A stretch of DNA of 64,000 nt. Origin: Actinomortierella ambigua (lineage: Eukaryota; Mortierellomycota; Mortierellomycetes; Mortierellales; Mortierellaceae). The translations under genes and the position numbers were made by a program. A model generated the notes under the pieces. The model did no database searches. It was not told the origin of the DNA and saw only the letters and a list, made by a program, of their open reading frames with translations. Every line of letters begins with the position of its first letter. Within the stretch, counting starts at the first letter, position 1. Of the stretch, positions 11,705 to 23,694 are shown piece by piece. The stretch covers positions 1-64,000 of the forward strand of contig JAAAJB010000101.1 in NCBI GenBank assembly GCA_016098155.1, in the 5' to 3' direction.

Positions 11705-14700
11705 CTATAGAATCCACTCTACGTGTAAGTTTTCCAGAAAGTTGGAGTACACCCACTGGGCAAGACCCGTCATCGTCGCCAATACAAATACATTGACAAG
11801 ACCATTCCCGACTGCGCCAAACACCCGCCCAACAACTGACCCTAGCCCTAGCGGATCCGACTGGCCGTTCTCCATGTCGTCTTCCTCCTCTGCTTCGTCT
11901 ACCTCTCCATCCTCTGCCCGCTTTGACGATGAAGGTGGTGCTGCCTTGAGTGACAGAACCGGCCGCGTGTCCCAGAATCCAGCATCGCCCTCCCGGCTCC
12001 TCGTCTTGCTGCGCCTTGTACGAGACCGAGTCCTCGACGATGTCGTGGTCGAGGATGTCGAAGATACCTTGTTTGCAGACAGGAGCCATGGTCGTCCAGA
12101 GTGCATGGAAGGCCTTTGCTGCCTCATTCGTGTTGTAGTAGCGATAGTGGATGCTCGGCGATTATCCGCTGATGACCACTGGTGTTGCTGGTGCTGCGAT
12201 GGCGCACCACCTAGACCCCCTCTCTCCAACCCCGAGCCAAGGAATTGCCCTCTTGCAGATGAAGATTCTGACGAGACGTGGTCCAGAGTGTTTCGGATTG
12301 TTGCATGGCCTCCACCATCACCATCACGGATGACAAACCCCTCGGTGTCCATGGCTTCGTATCGACTAGTTGATGTCGTGTGGATAGGAGCGGTGGTGCC
12401 AGCAGCCGCCTCGGGAGCAGAGCGTGACATCCCGTCCCCATAGCGTTGTCCATTCCCCTCTCGCGCCCACCTCTTCAGCTCCTGCACCAAAAACTCGACC
12501 CGCTCCTCCCGCTCCATCTGCTCCAATGCGCGCCGCCAGGCCTCTTGTCGCTCTTCTAGGATCCGTCGCAGGACTACCGCTTCAGATTCCAAGATCTTGA
12601 CAACGGCGTCCGTGATTCGCTGTTGACTGCTCGCTTGTAGCTGCGCCAAGTGCTCTGAAGGTAAGAGGTTGGGCTGTACAGGGGGGCGATGGTGTTGGTG
12701 TTGATGTTGGTGGCGGCGATGGAGATGATTGCGATGGCGATGATGTGCAAAAGGGGGTGCGCCACTGGTCAATGATGCGCCAGATCCACCACTGCTGTCA
12801 CCAGCGCTACCATCTCCGGAGGCCACGGATCCAAGCCCACTGCTATCTTGCTGAGAGCATAGCGAGCCGGAAAGTGCCATCCACGGCAGTTGACGGCGCC
12901 ATGCCAAAAACTTTAAGGTGGTGTGATAGCGCAATGCATCCAAGTGAGTGACCAGTATCCAGTCGCGCATAGAGCGCATCTGCTGCGAGTTCCATAGGTC
13001 CAAGAGACTTTGGTCTACGGTCCCAGGCTGAGAAGAATAAGGTTCTGGCTGTGTTTTTGGTAATGGTGGCAGCTGTGATGCCATTTCCTGTTGCTGGTGC
13101 TGGTGCTGCTGCGACGAGACGCTGAGCTGCGAAACTTTCTCTTCAGCAATGTCGTGTGACGAACGGTGGATGGTGGCTGTGGTTGGGTCTTCTGGGGCAG
13201 AGGATGAAGGAGAGTCAATCCCCGACGACAGGTACAGGACAAACGGTGGAGACAGGAAAGGTATCATGGGTACTGATATCAGGGGATCTGGCGCTTGTTG
13301 AGCTCGCGGGGACCCTGCTGGCCGATCGCCTGTATCACTATCACCGCCACCACGGCTGCTGCCAACACCCTTAAAGTCCTGAAGTAGCTCTTCGGTATCC
13401 ATGCCATAAATCTCCAGTCCGTTGTCGCTTAGCTGATGCATCAGCTCGAGCCGATCCAGTCTGACCTGACCTGGAGGTGTTGTCTCCGCTGGGACAAGGA
13501 CTGGTACCAGATTGACGAGCCCTGATAGCTGCTTCATATACTGGATGTCAACAGGCCACAGCTGCCCATGGACAATATAGAGACATATATCGACATGCGT
13601 GTGAGCCCCCATGGTATTGTCGACAAGGAATCGCCCCAAGGCGTCATCACTCAGTGCGGAGCGCGAAAAGAACTCGTTGGTACTTTGAAATTGTAGTCCT
13701 AGATAAGCCAGCACAGGATCCAGAAATCGTTGTGGGTTTGCTGAAGTCCTGAAGCCACCAGGTGTCTCCACAAGGCTACATAAAAAGTAAAGTTGAGAAT
13801 AAGATAACGAAGATAAAAAAATTTGTGTGTAACAAACGTTTGCCCATGTCCTCAGGCATTGCATGAGACGGCTAAAAAAATTTCCCTCCGACAAGAACCC
13901 GACTAGTACTGTATCAGGTGCATTGTATGGGGTGGGGGTGGGGACAGGGGTACGGATGACGGGAAGGGGAGGGCAAAGACGGAATCATGTCCATACCACA
14001 CATTCTTGACCGGGATCTCTTGTCCCAACTCCTGCCCATCATATCCCACGCGCGCCCATGCGGGCAAAACTGTGGTCGATGCGAGTCGTTCCGTCACTGT
14101 TGTATGTATCGGCGGCATATTCGCCATGCAAGGTGGACGATGCGTATCATTGAACGTTCGAGTTTCCCCCGCTGAAAGTACATTGGGCGCACTCTCTTGA
14201 CTCGACAGCCCAGAAGGTACATCTGTCTTTGTCCCCAATCCCGCACCTGGATGCCCCGACCCTGACTGCCCTCCTCTACTACCCTCTCCTACCCCTGTCC
14301 AAGCTGACTCTGGGAATTCATGGGTTCCTTCATCCACTGAAGGTGTGCGGGGACCTGTGTGGGCATATTCTTCGAAAAAGTCGGTATGGGTATCTCTTGT
14401 GTGAGCTAGCCGTGGCGTGGCCGATGGATCGCTAGGAAATAGAGAGGGGAGACCTGGTAGTACGGGCTCATCCACAAGGACAGGAGACGATGTGGCCGTA
14501 TCGGCCACGGAATATGTTGACAGTGATGCGCCGAAAACGGCTGGATATGGGTGATGATGCTGTTGGTGCTGTTGTTGTTGTTGGTCGCTCGAGCATGACG
14601 AAGAGAAAAGTTGATGTTCTTGCTGTACACCGTTATCATCAGTATCGCACGCGATGATATCCTGCCAATCGTGCAAGAACAGATGTAAAAGGCGCTGCTG

Positions 14701-15495
14701 GTCCTCTGGGGCATTCCCGCAGACCATCAGTTTGAAATAGCCCAGTTGCTGGCCACGCTCTGTCGGTTCTCGATGCTTGGCAAAGAATGTGGCCGAGGAC
14801 GGCATCACCAAGTTTAACGACGATGCCATAAACATTGCTTCTTGGTCATCGAGCCAGTAGCCTGTCCTTGACGAGGGGCGCGATGACCGCTGAGAATAGA
14901 ACCCAATAGAGGAGCTTGACAAGAAACCGCTGCTGGTAGGCGTGCCTGGCATAGAGAATGAGCTCTCACGGCGGTGGTAGTGGTGGTCGCGATGGTTATA
15001 GGGGTGATACTCGTGGGACGATGACGAAAGGTCTGGAAGGACACCTGAACTGTCGAGGTCTGTACTGTCGAGGAATGTGGTATGTGCTTCAATATACTGG
15101 CGTGAAGGCATGTGGTCACTGGCAAGACTATCGTTGTCGTTTTCACTGTCGTATGGTTGCTGACGTTGGCTGAGACATCGATTACTCTGGTCGCTACTGC
15201 TGGCATAGAGGGGAGTGTAGTGGTGAGCATGACGTTCTAGTGGCGCTGGCAGCTGCAAGGGCAAAGATGGCAAGGAAAATGGGGGCGATGGAGCGTCTAT
15301 AGTGTGGTAGAGCAACGTAGCTCCAAAGAGGCCCTCTCCCGAACCTCGTTGCTGTTGTTGTTGGTGCTGGTATTGCTGATGCTGTTGCTGTTGCTGTTGC
15401 TGTTCGTGCCTTTGTTGGTCAGAGAGTGCCTCTGAAGGTGACCTGCCTATCAGCTCGAGACCCTCGAGATCCTCGGCTCTGGTGAAGCGGCGCAT
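11705..15495 (-). CDS. Septin-like protein with degenerate GTPase motifs and a C-terminal hydrophobic anchor
   Basis: Two exons (13997-15495 and 11705-13775) join in phase 2 across a 221-bp intron to give 1,189 residues. The N-terminal 280 residues are Gln/Ser/His-rich. A septin-type G domain follows. The P-loop strand is present (GYFKLMVCGNAPEDQQRLL) but GxxxxGKS is lost. The switch II motif DTPG appears as CLVETPGGF. The septin signature CLYIVHGQLWPVDIQYMKQL precedes VNLVPVLVPAET, where the base-binding AKAD should be. Next come low-complexity linkers, a short helical segment (AWRRALEQMEREERVEFL) and a C-terminal stretch GLVNVFVLATMTGLAQWVY that could sit in a membrane. Septins form GTP-binding filaments at the cortex; here the nucleotide motifs are lost, so it is probably a pseudo-GTPase. 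The family is clear from the strand and helix order; the function is not known. Confidence 0.8.
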
Positions 15496-16787
15496 CGGGA
15501 TTGGCGCTTTTGGTCAAGAGTGCGACTGCCGTTGGAGAGAGAGAAGAAGAGAGGCTCGATGGGTGGGTGGGTGGATGGGAGAGGGAATAGTGGAAGGGGA
15601 AGGGAGAAAGGGTTTGAAGTGTGAAGCTGCCGATGTGTCAGCGAAGCGAGCCAAGACAAAAAGTCATTGTGACTGCTCCCCAGTAACACGAGCCAAAAAA
15701 AGGGGTGAAGGGGGAATGCAGCACATTTGAGAGAGAGAGAGGGCATTGGTGCACAAAAGTAGACACCCCGCTCCCTCTCCATCCACCAGCAGCGAGCGTG
15801 ACCAAACCTTGAACCTTTGCTCGGAAGCATCCTCCCTTTGTAAAAATGCCATTCTGGGATGCCTATGGCTCATTGTTTGCGCGGTGAGGGTCTGATGCTT
15901 TGCGTGTACTACTGTGCACGGGGAACAGAAGATTTTGAGACACAGATGGCTTACTTATGCCCTTGGTCTATCCTCTTTGTTTCGAAGCCTCGTTATTAGT
16001 ATTTCGTTCAATGAAGGATATCAAAGGCCATCCTAAACAAGCCTCTTTTCGTGATATGGGATTAGCATGGGGGCAAAGGCACGCCGCTCGCCCCCAATTC
16101 CAGCATTCCTCTGCGATCTCAGGAGAAGGTTCGAGATAAGTGAGCGGCCTGAAGTGGGGCCAATGTTGACAAGATCACACCATGCCAGAGGGTGTGTTGC
16201 TACGCGTCGTTAACCCTAACAACGAGTTTTCACGCGCCATCCGCTCTACCGTTGGCAAAGATCCAGCTATGGGTGGCCTCACCGACACGCAACTCACGAC
16301 AACTCTCCAACAGTTGCCTCAAGGCCATGCTCTGTCGCGTAAGCTTGCGCCAGTCTACTTCAAGCGTTTCAAGTAATAGTCGTTTCTCGTTAGACCGTGT
16401 TTGAATCCGAGGTTACCACGCTGGCCACTTGACTGTAGTCGAAGAATATCAGCAGCGCACCATTAGGAGGGTTAACAATGCCAATTCAACGCCACGATAT
16501 GCTCTCTCTATCTCGATCTTTTACCACGGGTTGGAAAAATACCACTCAAGCATGGTCACGAGTACTACCAGCACTGTGCACACACACATACACACTCTCT
16601 TTCTCCCACTAACCGATGTCAGTTGACCACCAATCTATGAATGCGCCATTTTTCTTCCACCAAGGCGCCTTTTGTCAGTCAGATCTTTGATGTGAAAAAT
16701 TGCTGTCAAGCCAAACACATCAACATCACAAGGTTGGGCGTGCTGGTCGCAATTTTGTCAAGAAGCAAATACTCTAGTTGATTCAGT
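15496..16787. other. Intergenic region with one short unassigned ORF
   Basis: A 64-codon plus-strand frame at 16182-16376 (MPEGVLLRVVNPNNEFS...) has balanced composition and ends YFKRFK, but I recognise no domain and cannot tell whether it is an exon, a small gene or a relic. The remainder (15496-16180 and 16377-16787) shows nothing but short purine tracts. It includes the promoter of the septin-like gene and the 3' flank of the kinase gene that follows. Confidence 0.35.
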
Positions 16788-19201
16788 CTATTCGGAACTG
16801 TTCACCAAGGGAGGCGATCGGTAATTCACCGTCCCCTGGTTCTTCAGTTTTGTGAACCAGTTGACTACATCGTCATTTGCCCAGTCGATTCCTCGTCCAT
16901 GGTTGAACAACCACCCAATGTTATGTTCAGCGAACGCATGTCTTTGATCCGCCGCCTTCATGTACCATCTGAGAGCCTCAACATCGCTCTGGTCTACTCC
17001 CTGTCCCCGTTCATACATCCACCCAAGGCTGAATTGTGCTGCAGCACTCCCTTGTCGTGCTGCCTTTGTGTACCACTTGATTGCTTCCACATCGCTCTGA
17101 TCAACGCCTAAGCCCTGTTCGTACTTTGACCCCAGGCTGAATTGGGCAGCCGCATGCCCACCCTCAGCAGCTTTCCCGTACCACTCGGCTGCCTTGAGGC
17201 TGTCCATCTCGACTCCACGCCCATGGTCGTACATCAGGCTCAGGTTGAATTGAGCTGTCACATGCCCACATTCGGCAGCCCTCATGTATAGCCCGACTGC
17301 CTCGACATCACATTGCTCAACACCACATCCTTGTTCGAACATCAATCCAAGATTGCACTGTGCATCGGCCTCCCCTCGCTCTGCTGCCCTTCTGTACCAT
17401 TTGATAGCCTCCGCATCGCTTTTCTGGACTCCTCTTCCCTCCTCGTATCTCAGTGCCAGGTTGAACTGTGCAACCGGATTCCCCTGTTCGGCGGCCTTCA
17501 TGTACCACTTGACTACCTCGACATCATTCTGTTCTACGCCACGCCCATTTCCGTACATCCACCCAAGATACCTCTGTGCATCGGCCTCCCCTTGCTCAGC
17601 TGCCTTGGTGTACCACTCGACTGCCATGATATCGCTCTGCTCGACCCCTCGTCCCTGCTCGTACATCAGCCCTAGGATGCGTTGCGCTGATGCATTGCCG
17701 AGTACTGCCGCCTTGGTGAGCCACCTGATTGCCTCATCATCGCTTTGCGTCACCTCACGGCCAAGGGAGTACCATTGCCCAAGCGTCGTTTGGGCGTCAC
17801 CGTGTCCTTGATTTGCTGCCATGCGGTACCATTTCACTGCCTCCATGTCGTCCTGACTGACACCACGACCTTCGGAATAGATGTCGCCTAGCCGATACCA
17901 CGCCTCTGCACTACCGCCTTCGGAAGCTCGCCGATACCATAGGAGAGCATTTTCATCGCTCGCTTCCACTCCTAGACCTTGCTGATACATCTTGGCAACA
18001 CGAAGTTGTGCTACCGCGGTTCCCTGAGAAGCCGCCAGGCGATACCACCAGAACGCGTCCTTGTCACTCTTGTCGACTCCATGGCCATGCTCGTAGATCC
18101 ACCCGAGAGACAGCTGTGCATCAACACTGCCATTCTTGGCCGCCAAACCGAGATGTGTCGCCACATCATCATCCGTCGGCAGCAACCGATCAACATGCTG
18201 CTCCGTGTCTTGATTGTCGTTGAGCGACGTCAGATGAGGTTCCAAATCCGAATCAGTGGCATCCATCTCTGCACACGCCTCGTGCTGCTCCTCGGGTATC
18301 AGAACCACTTCGCTGGCTGCGGGCCGACGAGCGGGGTCTCGGTGCCAACAACGCTCGGCGCACTCACGATATTCGGCCGGCGTGTCTGCTGGAAAGGTCT
18401 CGCGACTGCCATTACTAACAGAGAGGGCGACCAACGCATCGTTCTCCTGGTCCTTGAATGGCCGTGTACAGTTGGCCGCCATCTCCCACATCACAACACC
18501 GAGTGCATACACATCCGACCTGGTCGAGTACTCTGGCTTGGAGGCATACAGGAGCTCAGGTGCAACCCAACGAAGTGTTCCCTGAGAGGCTATCGATGCC
18601 GCGCTGGCCAGCGACCGGACCTTGGCCAATCCAAAGTCGGCCAGCTTGACCTCCATATGCTTGGTGAGGAGCACATTCGCACTCTTGAGGTCGCGATGAA
18701 GGACCTTCTCTTGATGGATGAAGGCAAGACCCTGTGCAATCTCCTGAGCGAGTCGCATCTTGGTCGGCCAGTTGTTGCCGAGTTCGCCTGTAGCGATGGC
18801 TCGGCAGAGACTCCCTCTCGCGGCCAGTTCCACGAGGAGGTACACTCGGTTGTCTTCTTCATGCGTGCGATAGAACTGGATGATGTGGCGATGGCGGAGT
18901 GTCTGGAGGAGAGAGATCTCCTTCTGGATGACATCTTGGTGAAAGTCTGACTGGTTTACGAAGAATGCCTTGGCCGCACAGGGTTGGTTACCCCAGCGCG
19001 CCACGTGAGCGGCGCCAAAGGTACCGGAGTCATGCGACTCTCCTAGGGCCAGCAGCGAATGCTGTGACAGAGGAGAGGCGATGGGAGAGAAGGGACGGAG
19101 GTAGGGTAAGCAAGATTTTCTTTTTTGTGTCCAGGAGATTTCCTTTTTCTGCTTGGCAGACCCCATACCACGCGAGCCGAATTGGCGAGATTAGCATCCA
19201 T
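16788..19201 (-). CDS. TKL-type protein kinase fused to about 12 Sel1-like repeats
   Basis: Exon 1 (19169-19201) encodes MDANLANSARV; after a 107-bp intron exon 2 (16788-19061) brings the total to 768 residues. The kinase domain shows the CAAKAFF lysine, QKEISLLQTL helix C, VLHRDLKSANVLL catalytic loop, DFGLAKV, LRWVAPELL and SDVYALGVVMWEM, the TKL pattern. The glycine loop is altered: LGESHDSGTFG puts Asp where the paralogues have the first Gly of GxGxxG. About 12 Sel1 repeats follow (type A..QF.LG.MYE.GRGV.QSD..A..WY.KAA), which build an alpha-solenoid for protein binding. This is the shortest full paralogue in the window. The product is presumably a cytosolic signalling kinase; its target is unknown. 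It is transcribed towards the septin-like gene. Confidence 0.85.
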
Positions 19202-19383
19202 TGAACGGTGAGATGGAGAACTGAGATGAAGAGATGACGAGAGATGCGAATGATTTTGACAGGGACATGCTCTGCATGTTTGTTCTCCTAGACGTCACCC
19301 TGGCCCTGGTGACATCAAGGCTCAAGCCCAATTAAATCCCTGCAGCCCTTCGGTACGCCACCTCTCGATACTTAGACTCGAAG

Positions 19384-19763
19384 CTGTGCCATATCATCAA
19401 CAACAAACGCCTACCCCTACTCTCTCTAACCTCGTTCACCAACGGGCGCATCCTCACGGCGGAGCTGGCACTACACGCATCATCAACATCTATTCACCCA
19501 CCAACAACTACTCCCTCAGGGTAGACTTTGACAACTTGTTCGACACTTTCCCTTACGAAGTTGTCAACACTGGTGGTATTGACATGAGTGTTGTCAAAGT
19601 CTACCCTGAGGGAGTAGTTGTTGGTGGGTGAATATATGTTGATGATGCGTTTAGTGTGGTTGATGTCTCCGTCTATCGCCAGCTCCGCCGTGAGGATGCG
19701 TCCGTTGGTGAACGAGTTGGAGAGAGTAGGGATTGACGTTTGTTGTTGATGATATTGGCACAG
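19384..19763. repeat. Foldback (inverted) repeat made from a LINE endonuclease fragment
   Basis: The left arm (19384-19535) and the right arm (19590-19763) are near-identical in inverted orientation, around a loop of about 54 bases. The left arm lacks about 25 bases present in the right arm. Read on either outward strand, the arms encode GRILTAELA... and RIINIYSPTNNYSLRVDF, the pattern of the endonuclease/exonuclease/phosphatase domain of L1/Tad-type LINE retrotransposons. This is a head-to-head duplicated fragment, not an intact element. Its transcript would form a long hairpin. Confidence 0.7.
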
Positions 19764-20224
19764 TATCATCGTCCGTCTTACTTTAAAAGCCTGCGCGTCT
19801 ACGACCCATTAGTCTCATAGTGAAGATGAACTACTATGCCGCGCAAGGGGGCGCAAGATCTGGCGATGAGCGAAAGTCGTGCTCTTGATTCAAGAATATG
19901 GCGAGTTTAGGCAACATATGCTCCATGTCTACGATAAAAATGGTGTTTAGTGTCGGAGAGTATGGAGTAGTGCAGGCGAAGAGTGCAGAAGAGCAGGAAA
20001 TGGACCAAGTGTATGGTGCGTCCCTGAGGACGCGGGGTATGGGCTAGCAAGGGACTTGTATTTGGGTCGAGAAGAAGTCTTGTGCGTACATGTAACCATG
20101 GGTGAAATGAGAATTGAGGGCTAGGGCGTGGTCTTGTCTTGTCTTGTAATTTGGCTGGGGCGTACACGACATCCACTCACAACTGATAGTCATTTTTACC
20201 ATGTTTTCAAAACTCATTTGTAAT
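19764..20224. other. Intergenic region
   Basis: I see no supported gene or repeat. It separates the LINE foldback from the 3' end of the decayed PD-(D/E)XK-like gene. Confidence 0.5.
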
Positions 20225-22231
20225 CTAACATAGTTTATTGTGACATATGGCAATCGGACAGACGATGCAGCTATCTCTCCTGCCATTGTTTATATTGCTG
20301 CCATAGACGTAATATGATGGCCGGGTCAAGGGACTATATTTCCCTTTTGCTGAGCGCGATCGCTGGCGCTTGATCGATTTGATCATGGTTGAAGCAATGC
20401 TCTGTAAAACTCTGATTAGACAAAACACATACACTGATATAATGACACAATAACAAAGAGAATGTTGCGATCGATGCTCACCTTGGCTGCAGCCAGGGGA
20501 CCAAGAGCCGGGAGCACTCCAGGGATCCCGAGCTGGTTTTGTGGGAGCAGGAAGCGTCCCAGGCTCTTCGGGATGTAGATCGCCTCATACGCCAAGTTCA
20601 TACTGAAAACTTCGCAGATGTTTTCTAGATCGTGAATAGAGGCATTATTCGTGTTAGTAGTGAAAAGCGCCGAATGTCATTAAATCTTTGGTAGAGGATG
20701 TCATAGGCATTTCGCGCTTCTCTGCGCTTAGTTTGAAGCATACCTCTGACGAGGAAGCCGAGAACAGTTTGGTCTTGAACATTCGCGTGAATGAGCATGT
20801 TCAAGGCAATCTTCAACATGCATGGCAGCTTGCGGGCATCGTCCTCGATATCGGCCTTGGCCATTTTCGGCTTCTTCACCTCCATGACTGCGAGGCACAG
20901 CTCGTTGACTTCTGCGTAGAAGTCAGGCAGCAGGACCTCCTCGTAGCCATTGGGGACTGGCAATTGGTCACGTTGCCTAGAGGAAACGAGCGACAGTTAG
21001 ACCAAACATGGACATAGGCAAAGCGCTGGAGAGGTCTGAACTATTTCGCGAGAATTTGCTTACCAATGCTCTACAACCTTCAGAGACCCAAAAAAACGGC
21101 ATCAACCATCGGCGTGATCGATCGTTTTATATAGGTGTCTTCATTGGAAGGCAGCTGTGTTTGATTTTCCTACAGGGTATTGGTGGCAGTATACTCAGCC
21201 ATGAGATCACCCGCCAGGCCTCACAAAATCAGCCTCGACCCGCTCAACACTCTCTTGAAGTCGAGGTACTCCAGCGGGGCTGCTGAAAACGCTCATTTTG
21301 CCAAGAGATTGATGTCCTGCTCGAGTACTTCAGGCACATCTGCTTTGAGGAGCAGCGTCACGATCTCGCTCTCCTCGTCGTCCTGGAAACAGTCCTCGAT
21401 GAATTCTCTCGTAAAGATAGAGTTNNNNNNNNNNNNNNNNNNNNNNNNNNNNNNNNNNNNAAAAAAAAAAAAAAAAAAAAAGCTTAATCAACTCGTGATT
21501 CATGTGGTCATGATACAAGCTCGAGGAGCGGAGGCCTGAACTTACAGAAGATGTGGGAGACAGCACCATACATCTGGACGACACGTTCACGCCTCGGATG
21601 CACAAAGCATCGCCACGAAGCTTTGATGATGGCTCGCCTGAACCATCGATGTTGCTCTTTTCCTCCAAAGGTCCAGTTGACTCCAGTGTAGACCATGAGC
21701 TCGCTGTCCCTTGAGAGTAATGGTCGTCGTCTGAGTCCGAGTCAGATGGTACGGATGTACCATTTGCGTTGAATTGCCCATCATCATTCAGTTGCTGGTC
21801 TTGCTGCGTGTCTTTCTGCTCCTTTGCCTTCTTCTGCACCTGACCATGCTCCCGGTCTTTCTTGCTCTCGACGAACGCATGGCGTAATTGGCGTCGATGG
21901 ACAACCGTCTGCTGCTTGGACGAGTCTTTTGCTACAGATATAACGTTTCCTGACTAACGAAAACATGCGGTTAGTAGGCGGTCTACTCGAAGATAGTATT
22001 TCTATTGAGTATCAGCATGAATAAACGTACCCGTAGCTTTCGCGGACCCTCCTTTTCCTTCCAGAAGTTCCTCAGCGCAGCCTTTTCTCGCATCCAGAAC
22101 TTTGACATCTGGTCTCCAATCGCCTTTAGATCTGGATCCTCAGATGCGGCCGCCTTAATGGCCATGTTGACGTATTCGCTATGCAGAAGCTGCTTGTTTC
22201 CTCGACCGAAGGCCCAGTGGACGAATGACAA
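20225..22231 (-). pseudogene. PD-(D/E)XK nuclease-like gene, copy A (disrupted)
   Basis: The order of exons is seen by comparison with copy B at 29479-30905. Exon 22031-22231 starts MSFVHWAFGRGNK and has an HMG-box-like helix (FWMREKAALRNFWKEKEG). Exon 21546-21953 is rich in charged residues. A third exon ends near 21130, followed by an exon around 20750-20990, one at 20483-20640 and a last one ending at 20225. The core has the textbook PD...ExK signature: LLPDFYAEV, then AVMEVKKPK. However, the third exon carries TGA at 21293-21295 where copy B has TGG, and at least one further in-frame stop (near 21230), so the gene is broken. The N gap at 21425-21460 falls in the preceding intron. Related domains occur in fungal Crinkler-type and mobile-element nucleases; no more precise family is claimed. 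Confidence 0.6.
21425..21460. other. Assembly gap (36 N) beside a poly-A tract
   Basis: Thirty-six undetermined bases are followed directly by about 21 A (21461-21481). The gap lies in an intron of the disrupted PD-(D/E)XK-like gene and its true length is unknown. Confidence 0.98.
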
Positions 22232-23694
22232 GGGCCAAGATCGGACGGGGTCGCTTCTCTAAATCAGCAAGACTTGAATGGGCGTTACGGTCAGCCGATT
22301 CGGGCATGGGAGGGACTAGGCCAACCGCAGTTGTTGTTTGAGTGCAGAGAAGGCAACAAACTCATAAAGAAAGAAGAAAAGGTAAACAAGGAAACCCCAT
22401 TCGGGTAACAGAAAAGGGTATCAAAATGGTAGACGAGAGGTGGAAGACATGGTTGCAAGCTGCTAAACAGGTGTGAAAGATGAAGAGTCAATAAAAGAAC
22501 ATGTGTTAGTGGGTGCTTACGATATGCAAGCTCTACGACGTGGGCGTTTGAGGCTGTGAGTGTTGTGCTGAAATAGAGGTTTTGGATCTTTAAGAACATG
22601 CATATCACCTCCAGTGGAACTGCTCTCCTTTGCACCAACAATTGCGACAATGGCCAAACAACATGCCGCAAGTGACATATGAAAACGAATGCACTCTTGC
22701 AAAACGGGAAAATGTACATCCAACATGGGCTGATGCTCTCTTCACACTGGATTTCATTGGATACCATCCCATACCTTGGAAGACACTTTGCTTGTAATGT
22801 AGAGGTGGAGGTTGAAATGAGAAGAGTGGAGTGGCAAGAAGAAATTAATGGAGGTGGAATAAAAATACGTACGTACGTATTAATCGCGATCTTCCACAGC
22901 CTCAATGTGGTTGTGCACGCGACCCACTCTCAGAAAGAGTGCGACGCGGGAGACCCTGTGGAATGCGCATGAAGTTCACAATGCACATACAGGAGCACGA
23001 TACACATATATGGACAAACAGCTGGAGGTGAGTCATGTTGCCTGAATCAAGTACTACCTGACCCCCTTGCACTCACTGCCTTGGTGAACCGCCCTGCTAA
23101 GCTCTTCTCCCCTTCCCTTTCACACCCGGCCATTACTGGAATGCGTATGTGCTGTCATAGTGTACCACTGTACCGCCAAACTGTTACTCCGGCAAGGCTA
23201 GACATCTGCTCTCATGTTCTTTTGCACCCTGGGTCGGTCTGCCTCGCACCCCCAAAAATATGCAAAGAATATATTCCTTGTGCTCAGGAGGTCACTGCAA
23301 TTGATCCTTCATACCCGTGTACCCTTGAGAAATAGCCATGCTGCACTATACGGTCGCCACTTTCGTGTCCATCAAAACGCACCTATCCTCTCTCTAGCGC
23401 CCGCACAATGCTGTGCTGAACCACCACATATTGTTTGACCCCTTTGGCGGTGTGATAAATCAATATCTGAAGCGATGCACATGTGCGTTCCGTCGCTTGG
23501 CTACCCTACCGCGTCATACCACTGGAACGCCTCGGTGTCTCCTTGTTGGACACCCTTTTTCATTCTTGTGCTTCAACTCAATGGTAGAATGATGCCCTTG
23601 TCATCGTAGTTTTGGTGTAAAATCAATTGGACCGAAGCATAGTTTTTTTTTTTTTACGTAAAAGAAATAGAATCGCTATGGTAGATACTGATAC
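22232..23694. other. Intergenic half of a segmental duplication, with Sel1 debris at its right end
   Basis: From about 22300 to 22960 the sequence is homologous to 31045-31860, upstream of copy B. Within it a minus-strand frame at 22517-22726 has a hydrophobic leader-like run (MSLAACCLAIVAIVGA) and could be a small secreted peptide, but the frame is not kept in the second copy. Near 23515-23580 the minus strand reads GVQQGDTEAFQWY, a decayed Sel1 unit beyond the stop of the kinase gene that ends at 23695. No other gene is visible in 22960-23500. Confidence 0.45.

Noticed and set aside
13776..13996. Possibility that 11705-13775 and 13997-15495 are two separate genes
   Set aside because: A GT-AG intron joins them in the right phase and rebuilds the septin ETPG switch region across the junction.
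17979..18950. Long plus-strand open frame (323 codons) opposite the kinase-Sel1 gene, and similar frames at 23828-25266
   Set aside because: They are antisense shadows of the repeated Sel1/kinase coding DNA; codon periodicity belongs to the minus-strand genes and no motif is seen.
22005..22262. Plus-strand frame with positive charge opposite the first exon of PD-(D/E)XK copy A
   Set aside because: It is antisense to the HMG-box-like exon and lacks any motif.
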